The notes beneath the pieces were generated by a model that saw only the letters and a list, made by a program, of their open reading frames with translations, did not search any database and had not been told where the DNA came from. From Gemmobacter sp. (GTDB lineage: Bacteria; Pseudomonadota; Alphaproteobacteria; Rhodobacterales; Rhodobacteraceae): a stretch of 64,000 bases of DNA. Position numbers and translations under genes: made by a program. Positions 43,329 to 53,406 of this stretch are shown in pieces (position 1 is the stretch's first letter; the number at the start of each line of letters is the position of its first letter). The DNA is taken from contig NZ_JAUCBS010000013.1 of the NCBI RefSeq assembly GCF_034676705.1, positions 2,646,501 to 2,710,500 of the forward strand, written 5' to 3'.

Positions 43329-44297
43329 ATGGAATTTTCGGCCGCACCGCTGATCTACGGGCTGGTTGCCCTGGGCGTCTTTCTGCTGGTCGAAGGGCTG
43401 TATCTGACCGTCTTCGGCAAGTCGATCAGTCTGGACCGCAAGGTCAACCGGCGCCTTGCCCTGCTGGAAAAGGGCGGCAACCGCGAACAGGTTCTGGAAC
43501 AGCTCCGCAAGGAGATGAGCCAGCACATGAAATCGCGGTCGATCCCGCTGTATTCGCTGCTGGCGCAAAAAGCGCAGAAGGCCAACATCGCCTTTTCGCC
43601 CAAGGCGCTGATCGGCATCATGTTCGCCATGTCGGGCGTCGCCTATGTGGGCCTGACCGTGGGGACCGAGGCGGAAACGCCGGTGCGGGCACTGGTGGCC
43701 GTGGTGATGGGCTTTGGCAGCGTCTATGTCTGGGTCAACAAAAAGGCCAAGAAGCGGCTGGACCTGCTGGAAGAACAGCTGCCCGATGCGGTGGAACTGA
43801 TGGTGCGGTCGCTGCGCGTCGGCCATCCGTTTTCCTCGGCCATCGGCATCGTCGCCAAGGAAATTCCCGACCCGCTGGGCACCGAATTCGGCGTGATTTC
43901 GGACGAAGCCGCCTATGGCCGCGACATCAGCGAAAGTCTCAAGGCGCTGGCCGAACGGATGGACATGCAGGATCTGCGCTTTCTGGCCGTGGCCGTGTCG
44001 ATCCAGCAGCAATCGGGCGGCAACCTGGCCGAGGTGCTGGACGGGCTGGCCAAGGTGATCCGGTCGCGTTTCAAGCTGTTTCGCCGGGTCAAGGCCATTA
44101 CCGCCGAGGCGAAATGGTCGGGCATGTTCCTGTCGGGCTTTCCCATCCTTGCGATGATCATGATCCAGATCATCAAGCCGGACTACTACGACGAGGTCAA
44201 GGAAACCGCCTATTTCATCCCCACCGCGCTGGGGGTGGGGGCCGTGCTGACGGTGAACGTGATCTACATGAAGATGATGGTCAACATCAAGGTCTGA
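43329..44297 (+). CDS. tadB: Tad inner-membrane platform protein TadB
   Basis: A 322-residue polytopic protein with a T2SSF domain (LPDAVELMVRSLRVGHPFSSAI ... DLRFLAVAVSIQQQSGGNLAEVLDGLAKVIRSRF) and hydrophobic segments at both ends and near 90-130. With TadC it forms the membrane platform for pilus assembly. It lies nine bases after cpaF. Confidence 0.94.
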   Translation: MEFSAAPLIYGLVALGVFLLVEGLYLTVFGKSISLDRKVNRRLALLEKGGNREQVLEQLRKEMSQHMKSRSIPLYSLLAQKAQKANIAFSPKALIGIMFAMSGVAYVGLTVGTEAETPVRALVAVVMGFGSVYVWVNKKAKKRLDLLEEQLPDAVELMVRSLRVGHPFSSAIGIVAKEIPDPLGTEFGVISDEAAYGRDISESLKALAERMDMQDLRFLAVAVSIQQQSGGNLAEVLDGLAKVIRSRFKLFRRVKAITAEAKWSGMFLSGFPILAMIMIQIIKPDYYDEVKETAYFIPTALGVGAVLTVNVIYMKMMVNIKV

Positions 44298-44300
44298 GCC

Positions 44301-45281
44301 ATGGAAATCCTGAGCAACATCAACACCATGATCATCGGCACGCTTGGCCCGGCCGGGCCGCTGATGGTGGTGGGGCTGCTGGGCATCGCGCTGATCCTGA
44401 TTGCGCTGCCGTCCTTCCTGAACCGCAAGGCGGACCCGCTGGACAAGCTGCGCGAGTCGGTCGCGCGCGCCAGCGACCGGCAGGACGCGCACAAGCTGCG
44501 CAGTGCCGACTATGCCGAAAAGCTGGAAAAGTTCGCGCATTTCCTGGAACCCCAGAAGGCCGAGGAACTGAGCGCCGCGCGGCTGAAGCTGATGCGCGCG
44601 GGCTACCGGCAAAAGACCGCCGTGCGCACCTTCCACGCCGCACAATTCGTGCTGGGCCTGTCGCTGCTGGTGGTCGGCATGCTGTATACGATGTTCGCCA
44701 ACGGCGATACAGAACCGACCACCACCAACATGCTGCTGACCACCCTGCTGCCCGCGGTCGCCGGCTATTTCCTGCCGACCTACTGGGTCGAACGCCGTGT
44801 CCAGATGCGGCGCGAGGAAATGATCAACGGCTTTCCCGACAGCCTCGACATGATGCTGGTCTGCGTCGAGGCCGGTCAGTCGCTGGATCAGGCCATCATC
44901 CGGGTGTCCAGGGAAATCAAGCTGGGCTACCCCGCGCTTGGCGAGGAATACGGGATCGTCGCACAGGAAATCAAGGCGGGCAAGGAACGCGCCCAGGTGC
45001 TGAAGGACTTTGGCGAGCGCTCGGGCGTGCCCGACATGGCATCCTTCGTCACCACCATGGTGCAATCGGCCACCTTCGGCACCTCGATCGCCGAGGCGCT
45101 GCGGATCTACGCGTCCGAAATGCGGGACAAGCGCGTGATGCGCGCCGAGGAAAAGGCGAACGTCTTGCCGACCAAGCTTACTCTGGGCACAATGCTGTTC
45201 ACGGTGCCCCCGTTGCTGGTTGTCCTTATCGGACCATCCATCTACAGGATCGCCACGACCCTGGGTGGAGGAGCGTTCTAG
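44301..45281 (+). CDS. tadC: Tad inner-membrane platform protein TadC
   Basis: A 326-residue T2SSF-domain protein, the partner of TadB. The core reads FPDSLDMMLVCVEAGQSLDQAIIRVSREI and MASFVTTMVQSATFGTSIAEALRIYASEMRDKR, with TM helices near the N-terminus, at 110-150 and at the C-terminus. It starts three bases after the tadB stop. Confidence 0.94.
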   Translation: MEILSNINTMIIGTLGPAGPLMVVGLLGIALILIALPSFLNRKADPLDKLRESVARASDRQDAHKLRSADYAEKLEKFAHFLEPQKAEELSAARLKLMRAGYRQKTAVRTFHAAQFVLGLSLLVVGMLYTMFANGDTEPTTTNMLLTTLLPAVAGYFLPTYWVERRVQMRREEMINGFPDSLDMMLVCVEAGQSLDQAIIRVSREIKLGYPALGEEYGIVAQEIKAGKERAQVLKDFGERSGVPDMASFVTTMVQSATFGTSIAEALRIYASEMRDKRVMRAEEKANVLPTKLTLGTMLFTVPPLLVVLIGPSIYRIATTLGGGAF

Positions 45282-45282
45282 C

Positions 45283-45840
45283 GTGCCAACCTTCTGGCGG
45301 CCCCTTGCGGTCGCGCTGACGGTCTGCCTTGCCGCCTGTGGCCCCACAGGCGGCCTTCGTGCCCCCGAAGGCGTGGCTCCCGGCACCGACCGCCGCGGCC
45401 AGTCGGTCGACGGGCTGACCGTCGGCCATCGCCTGGCCGAGGCTGGAGAGTTCGAACTGGCGTTGCGCGCCTATTACCGGGCCGCCGGCGAACAGGGCAT
45501 AAATGCCGATGTGCTGTCGGCCATCGGCTCCACCAACCTGAAGCTCGGGCGGCTGGGCCAGGCGGAACAGATGCTGCGCCGCGCGCTGGAACTGGACCCC
45601 GATTTCGTGCCCGCGCTGAACAACCTGGGCGTCGTCCTGATGGAAAAGGGCGAAACCGGCGAGGCGCGCCGCGTCTTCCAGCGCGCCTATGCGCTGGACA
45701 GTGGCAATTCGGACGCCATCCGCGAAAACCTGCGCCTTGCTATCGCGCGAACGGAAAATCGCGTCTATGATCCACCCAATGAGGCAAACTTCTCGCTGGT
45801 GCGGCGAGGTCAGGGCGAATACCTGCTGCTGTCGCATTAG
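45283..45840 (+). CDS. TPR lipoprotein, TadD-like
   Basis: A 185-residue lipoprotein with a lipobox (VCLAAC) and two to three tetratricopeptide repeats (AEQMLRRALELDPDFVPALNNLGVVLMEKGETGEARRVF). The GTG start at 45283 lies just after the tadC stop, with GGAGGA ten bases upstream inside tadC. TadD-type proteins help the outer-membrane part of the pilus assemble. Confidence 0.85.
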   Translation: MPTFWRPLAVALTVCLAACGPTGGLRAPEGVAPGTDRRGQSVDGLTVGHRLAEAGEFELALRAYYRAAGEQGINADVLSAIGSTNLKLGRLGQAEQMLRRALELDPDFVPALNNLGVVLMEKGETGEARRVFQRAYALDSGNSDAIRENLRLAIARTENRVYDPPNEANFSLVRRGQGEYLLLSH

Positions 45841-45868
45841 TCGGGTCGAGCAGAGAAAAGGACGCGAA

Positions 45869-46726
45869 ATGCGCCACCCTGTCATTCTTGCGCTGTGCCT
45901 TGGTGGCATGGCGCTGGCGGCCTGCAACCGCAACAACGATGCCGAAGTCGCCCGCGCCATGAAAAGCGTGAACGTGATCGACGAAAGCAACCTCTCGGAC
46001 ATCATGCTGACCGTGGGCGACCCCAACGAGGCGGTGGCCTATTTCACCCGCACCGCCGCCGACAACCCCGACCGGATCGACCTGCAACGCAACCTGGGCA
46101 AGGCGCTGGTCCGCGCCGGCAAGGCGCCCGAGGCCGCCAAGGTCTGGGAAGGCGTCGTCGCCCGCAGCGACTCGAACGTCGAGGACAAGGTGGAACTGGC
46201 CGATGCGCTGATCCGCGCCAATGACTGGGACCGCGCGCAACAGGTGCTGCACACCGTCCCTCCCACCCACGAAACCTATCAGCGCTACCGGCTGGAGGCG
46301 ATGGTGGCCGATGCCAACAAGCAGTGGAAAAAGGCCGACAGTTTCTACGAAACCGCCCAGGGCCTGACCAACCGGCCCGCAGGCGTGCTGAACAACTGGG
46401 GCTTCTCCAAGCTCAGCCGTGGCGATTATGCCGGCGCCGAAAAGCTGTTCGCCGAAGCCATCACCTACGACCCCAAGATGTTCACCGCCAAGAACAACCT
46501 GGTCATGGCCCGCGGCGCACAGCGCAAATACGACCTGCCGGTGGTCGACATGACCCAGACCGAACGGGCGGAACTGCTGCACACCATGGCGCTGACCGCT
46601 ATCAAGGGCGGCGACGTGAACGTCGGCCGCGGCCTGCTGCAAGAGGCGGTGGACACCCACCCGCAGCATTTCGACGCCGCCGTCCGCGCGCTGCGGGCGC
46701 TGGATGCCAATGTGAAGCGCAGCTGA
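45869..46726 (+). CDS. Second TPR lipoprotein of the Tad locus
   Basis: A 285-residue lipoprotein (lipobox MALAAC) with four or five TPR units, such as DNPDRIDLQRNLGKALVRAGKAPEAAKVWEG and AGVLNNWGFSKLSRGDYAGAEKLFAEA. The ATG at 45869 gives the signal peptide. Its stop overlaps the prepilin peptidase start (ATGA). Probably a TadD-like outer-membrane scaffold working with the preceding protein. Confidence 0.85.
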   Translation: MRHPVILALCLGGMALAACNRNNDAEVARAMKSVNVIDESNLSDIMLTVGDPNEAVAYFTRTAADNPDRIDLQRNLGKALVRAGKAPEAAKVWEGVVARSDSNVEDKVELADALIRANDWDRAQQVLHTVPPTHETYQRYRLEAMVADANKQWKKADSFYETAQGLTNRPAGVLNNWGFSKLSRGDYAGAEKLFAEAITYDPKMFTAKNNLVMARGAQRKYDLPVVDMTQTERAELLHTMALTAIKGGDVNVGRGLLQEAVDTHPQHFDAAVRALRALDANVKRS

Positions 46727-47223
46727 TGCTGGCGGCATCCGCGTCCGAGGCGCTGTGGTTCCTGCCCTTCGTGCTGCCCGTGGCACTCTGGGCAGCCTGG
46801 AGCGACATGAAATTCATGAAGATCCCCAACAAGGCCGTGCTGGCCCTTGGCGGGGTCTTTGCCGTGGTCGGGCTGGTCGCCCTGCCGCTGCCCGATTACG
46901 GCTGGCGCTGGGTGCATCTGGCGGTGGTGCTGGCGATCACCTTTGCGCTGACCATGGTCGGGCTGATCGGCGCCGGAGACGCGAAATTCGCCGCCGCCAT
47001 GGCGCCCTTCATCGCCCTGGGCGACCTGCGGCTGTTCCTGGGCGTCTTTGCCGCCAGCCTGCTGGCCGCCTTTGCCGCCCACCGCCTGCTGCGCGCCATC
47101 CCGGCCTTTCGCCGCGCAACACCGGACTGGGCCAGCTGGACCAGCGCGAAATTCCCCATGGGCCTCGCCCTGTCCGGCGCCCTGCTGATGCATCTGGTGC
47201 TGGTCGCGCTTTACGGCCGCTGA
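46726..47223 (+). CDS. cpaA: Prepilin peptidase CpaA/TadV
   Basis: A short A24 aspartic membrane protease of 165 residues that processes Flp prepilin and pseudopilins. Catalytic aspartates are D27 (AAWSDMKFMKIPN) and D85 in GAGDAKF. There are four to six TM segments and no methyltransferase domain, as expected for TadV. It is last in the Tad run and is coupled to the TPR gene. Its position at the end, rather than with the pilin, is noteworthy. Confidence 0.93.
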   Translation: MLAASASEALWFLPFVLPVALWAAWSDMKFMKIPNKAVLALGGVFAVVGLVALPLPDYGWRWVHLAVVLAITFALTMVGLIGAGDAKFAAAMAPFIALGDLRLFLGVFAASLLAAFAAHRLLRAIPAFRRATPDWASWTSAKFPMGLALSGALLMHLVLVALYGR

Positions 47224-47299
47224 CCGCCGGCGCTCTTTTAGCTGTTGTGTAGCCAGGCGCCGCAATCCTTGCCGCAACCAAACATCAAATCAATAAAAT

Positions 47300-47418
47300 C
47301 AATGGGTTACGCGGCGGCGCGGTGTCGCTAATTGCGCCGCAATGAAACCGCATAACCCATTGAGTTATAGAGATTTTGACATGCGTCAAACGATTGCGGC
47401 AAATTGCGGCGCAATTAG
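47300..47418. repeat. Interlocked inverted repeats in an AT-rich gap
   Basis: Two pairs of arms alternate: CAATGGGTTACGCGG (47300-47314) pairs with CCGCATAACCCATTG (47348-47362, one mismatch), and CTAATTGCGCCGCAAT (47328-47343) pairs perfectly with ATTGCGGCGCAATTAG (47403-47418). Short TTGCGGC copies continue on both sides. The base composition is far lower in GC than the surroundings. It lies between convergent cpaA and the M3 peptidase, where no promoter is needed for either. No open frame of note is seen; it could encode a structured RNA or be a mobile-element scar. Confidence 0.65.
47376..47389. promoter_or_regulatory. FNR/CRP-type dyad TTGAC-ATGC-GTCAA
   Basis: Perfect 5-4-5 palindrome matching the FNR half-site spacing (consensus TTGATNNNNATCAA). 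TTGACA at 47376-47381 could also be a -35 element with a weak CAAATT about 18 bases downstream. Being between convergent genes, it would control an unannotated transcript. Confidence 0.4.
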
Positions 47419-47428
47419 TTGCGCTTCA

Positions 47429-47480
47429 TCGCTCTGATCCAAATATCCTCAGGGGGTCCGGGGGCAGAATGCCCCCGGGG
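47429..47480 (-). repeat. Dispersed hairpin-tail repeat, copy 9
   Basis: Minus strand reads CCCCGGGGGC...GCCCCCGG hairpin, then ACCCCCTGAGGATATTTGG and ATCAGAGCGA. It begins 12 bases before the M3 peptidase stop on its downstream side, in terminator position. Confidence 0.8.
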
Positions 47481-47491
47481 TGGCGGCAGGA

Positions 47492-49321
47492 TCAGCCCTC
47501 CATCGCCTCCAGCTCGTCGATGAAGCCGGCGATCATGTCCAGCCCCTTGTCCCAGAACGCCGGGTCCGACAGGTCAAGGCCAAAGGGCGCCAGCAATTCC
47601 TTGTGGTGCTTGCTGCCACCGGCCTTCAGCATCTCGAAATACTTGTCTTCGAACCCGTCCAGCCCGCCGGCATAGGCGGCATACAGCGCATTCACCAGCC
47701 CGTCGCCAAAGGCATAGGCATAGACGTAGAACGGCGAATGCACGAAATGCGGGATATAGGCCCAGAAGGTCTCGTAGCCGTCCATGAACTCGAAGGCATC
47801 GCCCAGCGACTGGGCCTGCACGCTCATCCACAGCGCGTTGATGTCGTCGGGCGTCAGCTCGCCTTCGGCCCGCGCGGCATGCAGCTTGCATTCGAAATCG
47901 TAGAAGGCGATCTGGCGCACGACCGTATTGATCATGTCCTCGACCTTGCCGGCCAGCAGCGTCTTGCGCTCGGCCGGGGTTCTGGCGGCATCCAGCAGCT
48001 TGCGGAAGGTCAGCATCTCGCCGAACACGGATGCGGTTTCCGCCAGCGTCAGCGGGGTGGACGACAGCAGTTCCCCCTGCCCCGCCGCCAGCACCTGATG
48101 CACGCCGTGCCCCAGTTCATGCGCCAGCGTCATCACATCGCGCGGCTTGCCCAGATAGTTCAGCATCACATAGGGATGCACCGTGGTCACCGTGGGGTGG
48201 GCAAAGGCCCCCGGCGCCTTGCCCGGCTTGACGCCTGCGTCGATCCAGCCCTTGTCAAAGAACGGCTCGGCCAGCGCCGACATCCGCGGGTCGAAGGCGG
48301 CATAAGCACCCGTCACCGTCGCGCGCGCCTCGTCCCAGCCCACCACGCGCGGCGCCTCGGTCGGCAGGGGGGCGTTGCGGTCCCAGATCTGCAACGTCTC
48401 CAGCCCCATCCACTTCGCCTTCAGCCGGTAATAGCGGTGCGACAGCTTGGGATAGGCCGCGACCACGGCATTGCGCAGCGCCTCGACCACCTCGGGCTCG
48501 ACATGGTTCGACAGGTGGCGGCCATGCTGGGGACTGGGCATCTTGCGCCAGCGGTCGTGGATTTCCTTTTCCTTGGCCAGCGTATTGTGGACCCGCGCGA
48601 ACAGCTTGATGTTCTTGTCGAACACCACCGCCAGCGCCCGCGCCGCCGCCTCGCGCCTGGCCCGGTCGGTATCGGTCAGCAGGTTGAGGGTGGATTCAAG
48701 GTTCAGCTCCTCCTCCTCCCCCGCCACCTTGAAGGTCAGGCCCGCCATCGTCTCGTCGAACAGCTTGTTCCAGGCGCTGGCTCCCACGACCGATTCATCG
48801 TGCAGAAAGCGTTCCAGCTCGTCCGACAGCTGGTGCGGGCGCATGGCACGCATGCGGTCGAACACCGGCTTGTAGCGTGCCAGCGCCGCATCGGCGGCCA
48901 GCAGGCCCGCCAGATGCGCCTCGTCCAGCCGGTTGAACTCCAGGCTGAAGAACACCAGCGGCGTGGTGGCATCGGTCACGCGGTCCTGCACATCGGCCAT
49001 GAACTTGGCACGCGCGCTGTCCATGGTGTTCTGGTAATAGCGCAGCCCGGCAAACGACATCAGCCGCCCGGCGATCACGTCGATTTCCTCATAGCGCAGC
49101 ACGCAGGCCAGCAGCGCGGCGGCATCCAGCCCTGCCAGCTTGCCTTCGTAATCGGCGGCAAAGCCCGCGCAGGCCGCGTCCAGCCAATCCAGATCGCGGG
49201 CCACCTCGGGCGCATCCTCGGCCGTGTAGAGATCGCGCAGATCCCATTCGGGCAACCGCCCGAATCCGCCGCCCCCGCCTGCGTTTGCATCAAGGACGGG
49301 ACGCGAAAGGGAAAGGGTCAT
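47492..49321 (-). CDS. M3 family oligoendopeptidase (PepF-like)
   Basis: A cytoplasmic zinc metallopeptidase of 609 residues that cleaves short peptides. The zinc motif H401-ELG-H405 lies in TLAHELGHGVHQV, with the third ligand region DAARTPAERKTLLAGKVEDM downstream and the substrate region HSPFYVYAYAFGDGLVNALY near the end. The length and motif order match the PepF/M3 family. Confidence 0.94.
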   Translation of the reverse strand: MTLSLSRPVLDANAGGGGGFGRLPEWDLRDLYTAEDAPEVARDLDWLDAACAGFAADYEGKLAGLDAAALLACVLRYEEIDVIAGRLMSFAGLRYYQNTMDSARAKFMADVQDRVTDATTPLVFFSLEFNRLDEAHLAGLLAADAALARYKPVFDRMRAMRPHQLSDELERFLHDESVVGASAWNKLFDETMAGLTFKVAGEEEELNLESTLNLLTDTDRARREAAARALAVVFDKNIKLFARVHNTLAKEKEIHDRWRKMPSPQHGRHLSNHVEPEVVEALRNAVVAAYPKLSHRYYRLKAKWMGLETLQIWDRNAPLPTEAPRVVGWDEARATVTGAYAAFDPRMSALAEPFFDKGWIDAGVKPGKAPGAFAHPTVTTVHPYVMLNYLGKPRDVMTLAHELGHGVHQVLAAGQGELLSSTPLTLAETASVFGEMLTFRKLLDAARTPAERKTLLAGKVEDMINTVVRQIAFYDFECKLHAARAEGELTPDDINALWMSVQAQSLGDAFEFMDGYETFWAYIPHFVHSPFYVYAYAFGDGLVNALYAAYAGGLDGFEDKYFEMLKAGGSKHHKELLAPFGLDLSDPAFWDKGLDMIAGFIDELEAMEG

Positions 49322-49405
49322 CTCTGGGCCTCATGTCGGTTGCTTGCCCCAGACATAAGCGGCCCGCCCCCCCGCCGCAACGGCATGGGTCGGCAAAGGA
49401 CGGGG

Positions 49406-49708
49406 TCAGTGAATGACCACCTCGTCGGCGCGCAGGTTGCCCAGCACCAGCCGCGCCCGTTCGTCCAGCAGATCCAGATCCAGCGAGGTATCGGACAACC
49501 GCGTCGTCAGGTTGGTGATGCGCGCCAGTTCGCCCTCCAGCTCGGCCTTGCGGGATTGCAGGTCGGCAATATCGGCGCGCGTCTGCACCCGGCGGAACAG
49601 GCCATGGTCGCCCTGCATGGCGGCAAAGGCGAAATAGCTGGTGATCGCAAAGGCCACCATCAGCAGCAGGGCCGTGCCCACGGGCGGGCGGCTGGAGGAT
49701 CCGGTCAT
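49406..49708 (-). CDS. Septum formation initiator family protein (FtsB/DivIC-like)
   Basis: A 100-residue single-spanning protein: a short cytoplasmic N-terminus, TM helix ALLLMVAFAITSYFAFAAM, then a coiled coil (ADIADLQSRKAELEGELARITNLTTRL) and the LDLLDERARLVLGNLRADEVVI tail typical of DivIC/FtsB. It would bridge FtsQ/FtsL in the divisome. The ATG at 49708 has GAGG upstream. Confidence 0.9.
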   Translation of the reverse strand: MTGSSSRPPVGTALLLMVAFAITSYFAFAAMQGDHGLFRRVQTRADIADLQSRKAELEGELARITNLTTRLSDTSLDLDLLDERARLVLGNLRADEVVIH

Positions 49709-49814
49709 TGCTCTGCCTCGAACGGGGTCTGGTCGCCCCTGTGCGCGCATGATGGCACAGGCGATTCGGAATGAAAACCACCCTGATTCGCGCCTCTGCC
49801 GTTTCTGGCCCTTT

Positions 49815-49883
49815 CGCCTTGATCCAAATATCCTCGGGGGGTGAATGCGGCCTTGGCCGCAGAGGGGGGCCCGAGGGCCCCCC
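49815..49883 (-). repeat. Dispersed hairpin-tail repeat, copy 10
   Basis: Minus strand: GGGGGGCCCTCGGGCCCCCC and a GCGGCC...GGCCGC hairpin, then CCCCCCGAGGATATTTGG and ATCAAGGCGAAAGG. It is in the 263-base gap between the divergent ftsB-like and acyl-CoA dehydrogenase genes, which otherwise shows only the two ribosome-binding sites. Confidence 0.8.
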
Positions 49884-49971
49884 GTCTCGCCCCCCGCCCC
49901 AACGTCACCCGCGCGGGCATTTGACCGGACCGCCCCCCGCATGGAACCCTGCCCCACGAGGAGGATCCACC

Positions 49972-51585
49972 ATGCCCCATGCCCCGCGCAGCCGCCAGAC
50001 CACCCACGAGGTCACGAATCAGCCCGACCCCACCGCCCGCGACCTGTGGCTGACCGACCCCGCCCTGCGCCATTGGGCCGGGCTGGCCGGCACCGACACC
50101 GCCCACCTCGCCCGCTTTGGCGCCCGGGCAGGCAGCGACACGCTGCGCGAGGCCGGGCGGCTGGCCAACCGCCACCCGCCGGAACTGCGGCTGTTCGACC
50201 GTGGCGGCCGGCGACTGGACGAGGTGGAATTTCACCCCGCCTATCATCAGCTGATGGATCTGGGCCTTGGCAATGGCTATGCCGCCTGCGCCTGGGAGGG
50301 CACGGCCGGCGGCCACGCCACCCATGCCGCGATGCTGTACATGCTAAGCCAGATCGAACCCGGCGTCTGCTGCCCGATGACTATGACCTATGCCGCCGTC
50401 CCTGCACTGGCGGCCGACCCCGCGCTGTCGGCCGAGTGGCGCCCCAAACTGACCGCCCGCGCCTATGACCCCACGGTGGCCCCGCTGGCCGCGAAGCGCG
50501 CCGCCACCATGGGCATGGCCATGACCGAGAAACAGGGCGGATCCGACGTGCGCGCCAACAGCACCACCGCACAGCCCGATGCCGAGGGCTGGCGGCTGCG
50601 CGGACACAAGTGGTTCTGCTCCGCCCCGATGTGCGACGGCTTCCTGACGCTGGCACAGGCGCCCGGCGGCCTGACCTGTTTCCTGGTCCCTCGCTGGACC
50701 CCGGATGGCGAGCGCAACGCCATGCAGATCCAGCGGTTGAAGGACAAGCTGGGCAACCGGGCCAATGCCAGCGCCGAAATCGAATACCACGATGCCTGGG
50801 CGCAGCAGCTGGGACCACAGGGGCAAGGCGTGCGCACCATCATCGAGATGGTCCAGCACACCCGTCTGGACACCGCCATGGCGCCCGCCGGCCTGATGCG
50901 CGGCGCGCTGGCCGAGGCGCTGTGGTGGGCGCAAGGTCGCAGCGCCTTTCAGCGCCGGCTGATCGACCAGCCGCTGATGCGCGCCGTGCTGGCCGATCTG
51001 GCCATCGAGGCCGAAGGCGCCCTTGCCATGGCCCTGCGCGTGGCGCGCGCCTTTGACGATCCGGCACAGGCGGCGCTGGCGCGCATTGCCGTGGCGGTGG
51101 TCAAGTTCTGGTCCAACAAGCGCTGCATCTGGATGATCGGCGAGGCGATGGAATGCCTGGGCGGCATGGGCTATGTCGAGGATACGCCCCTGCCGATGCT
51201 GTATCGCGAGGCGCCCCTGAACGGCATCTGGGAAGGGTCGGGCAATGTCATCTGCCTGGACATCCTGCGCGCGCTGGCCCGCGAGCCGGCGGCAGCCGAT
51301 GCGCTGCGGGCGGAGCTGATGGCCGCCACCGGCGCCGACCGGCGCTATGATGCGGCATTGAAAGCCCATCTTGACCGCTGGCCAGGCCTTCCGCCCGAGG
51401 CCGAGGCGCGGGCCTATGCCGAACGGCTGGCCGTGCTGTTCGGTGCCTCGGTGCTGATCCGGCAGGGCAGCGCGGCCATGGCCGATGCCTGGGTCGCCAC
51501 CCGGGTCGATGGCCAGCGCGGCGCCCTGCCCGGCACCGCCACCGGGATCGACAGCGATGCGATTCTGGCAGGTCTTGCCGCCTGA
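49972..51585 (+). CDS. Acyl-CoA dehydrogenase family protein, AidB-like
   Basis: A 537-residue FAD-dependent acyl-CoA dehydrogenase homologue. AidB traits are the long N-terminal region (TNQPDPTARDLWLTDPAL), MGMAMTEKQGGSDVRANSTTA, and the C-terminal GEAMECLGGMGYVEDTPLPMLYREAPLNGIWEGSGNV. E. coli AidB is induced by alkylation damage and acyl-CoA activity is weak. GAGGAGG precedes the ATG at 49972. Confidence 0.9.
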   Translation: MPHAPRSRQTTHEVTNQPDPTARDLWLTDPALRHWAGLAGTDTAHLARFGARAGSDTLREAGRLANRHPPELRLFDRGGRRLDEVEFHPAYHQLMDLGLGNGYAACAWEGTAGGHATHAAMLYMLSQIEPGVCCPMTMTYAAVPALAADPALSAEWRPKLTARAYDPTVAPLAAKRAATMGMAMTEKQGGSDVRANSTTAQPDAEGWRLRGHKWFCSAPMCDGFLTLAQAPGGLTCFLVPRWTPDGERNAMQIQRLKDKLGNRANASAEIEYHDAWAQQLGPQGQGVRTIIEMVQHTRLDTAMAPAGLMRGALAEALWWAQGRSAFQRRLIDQPLMRAVLADLAIEAEGALAMALRVARAFDDPAQAALARIAVAVVKFWSNKRCIWMIGEAMECLGGMGYVEDTPLPMLYREAPLNGIWEGSGNVICLDILRALAREPAAADALRAELMAATGADRRYDAALKAHLDRWPGLPPEAEARAYAERLAVLFGASVLIRQGSAAMADAWVATRVDGQRGALPGTATGIDSDAILAGLAA

Positions 51586-51733
51586 GCGGGCGCCGGTTCC
51601 CCGGCCCGGCACCGCAGGGGAACGCCCGTCCCCCATGGGGGCCAGGCGGGGAACGCCTGTCCTTTCCCGCCTGCCCCCGTTGCACAGCGCAAGGCCCGCG
51701 CCTAGGGTGGCCCGCAACCCAAGGGAGGTTTCC

Positions 51734-53020
<1,287 letters not shown>

Positions 53021-53036
53021 ACCCCTTGCCCCTCAG

Positions 53037-53065
53037 GCGGCCGGCAGCCCTGCGCTGCCGGCCGC
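53037..53065 (+). terminator. Perfect 12-base stem after metY
   Basis: GCGGCCGGCAGC and GCTGCCGGCCGC around CCTGC, 16 bases after the metY stop. There is no T-run, so it may act as a 3' stabiliser or a Rho-assisted terminator. Confidence 0.6.
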
Positions 53066-53265
53066 AGTTCCCCATGCCGGGGGGGCGCACCCGCACCGCC
53101 GAATTTTGTGCCGCATCGCGCGAAAAAAGTTCCGGCGATCCTCTTGCACCGCCCCGAGTTTGGCTCTATTCCCCCTCGCACGGCGCAACGGTAGCGCGGT
53201 GACAGGAAAAACGCCGAAAGGCGCGGACCTGAACCGGGATGACCGAGGCAACGAAAACAGATCGT

Positions 53266-53340
<75 letters not shown>

Positions 53341-53406
53341 GTTTTCCCCGAAATTTCAACCCCTTCGGCCAGTATCTTCGACCAATGCGCGAACCTTGCC
53401 GGTTTG

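Noticed and set aside
41820..45386. A 1,188-codon open frame on the minus strand
   Set aside because: It is antisense to cpaF, tadB and tadC, which have strong family matches and proper spacing. Its composition (His/Gln/Arg-rich) is typical of the reverse strand of GC-rich coding DNA.
51586..51733. Possible SAM or SAH riboswitch before metY
   Set aside because: The leader has GC-rich direct repeats (GGGGAACGCC) but I could not fit the SAM-II pseudoknot or SAH core; a covariance search would be needed.
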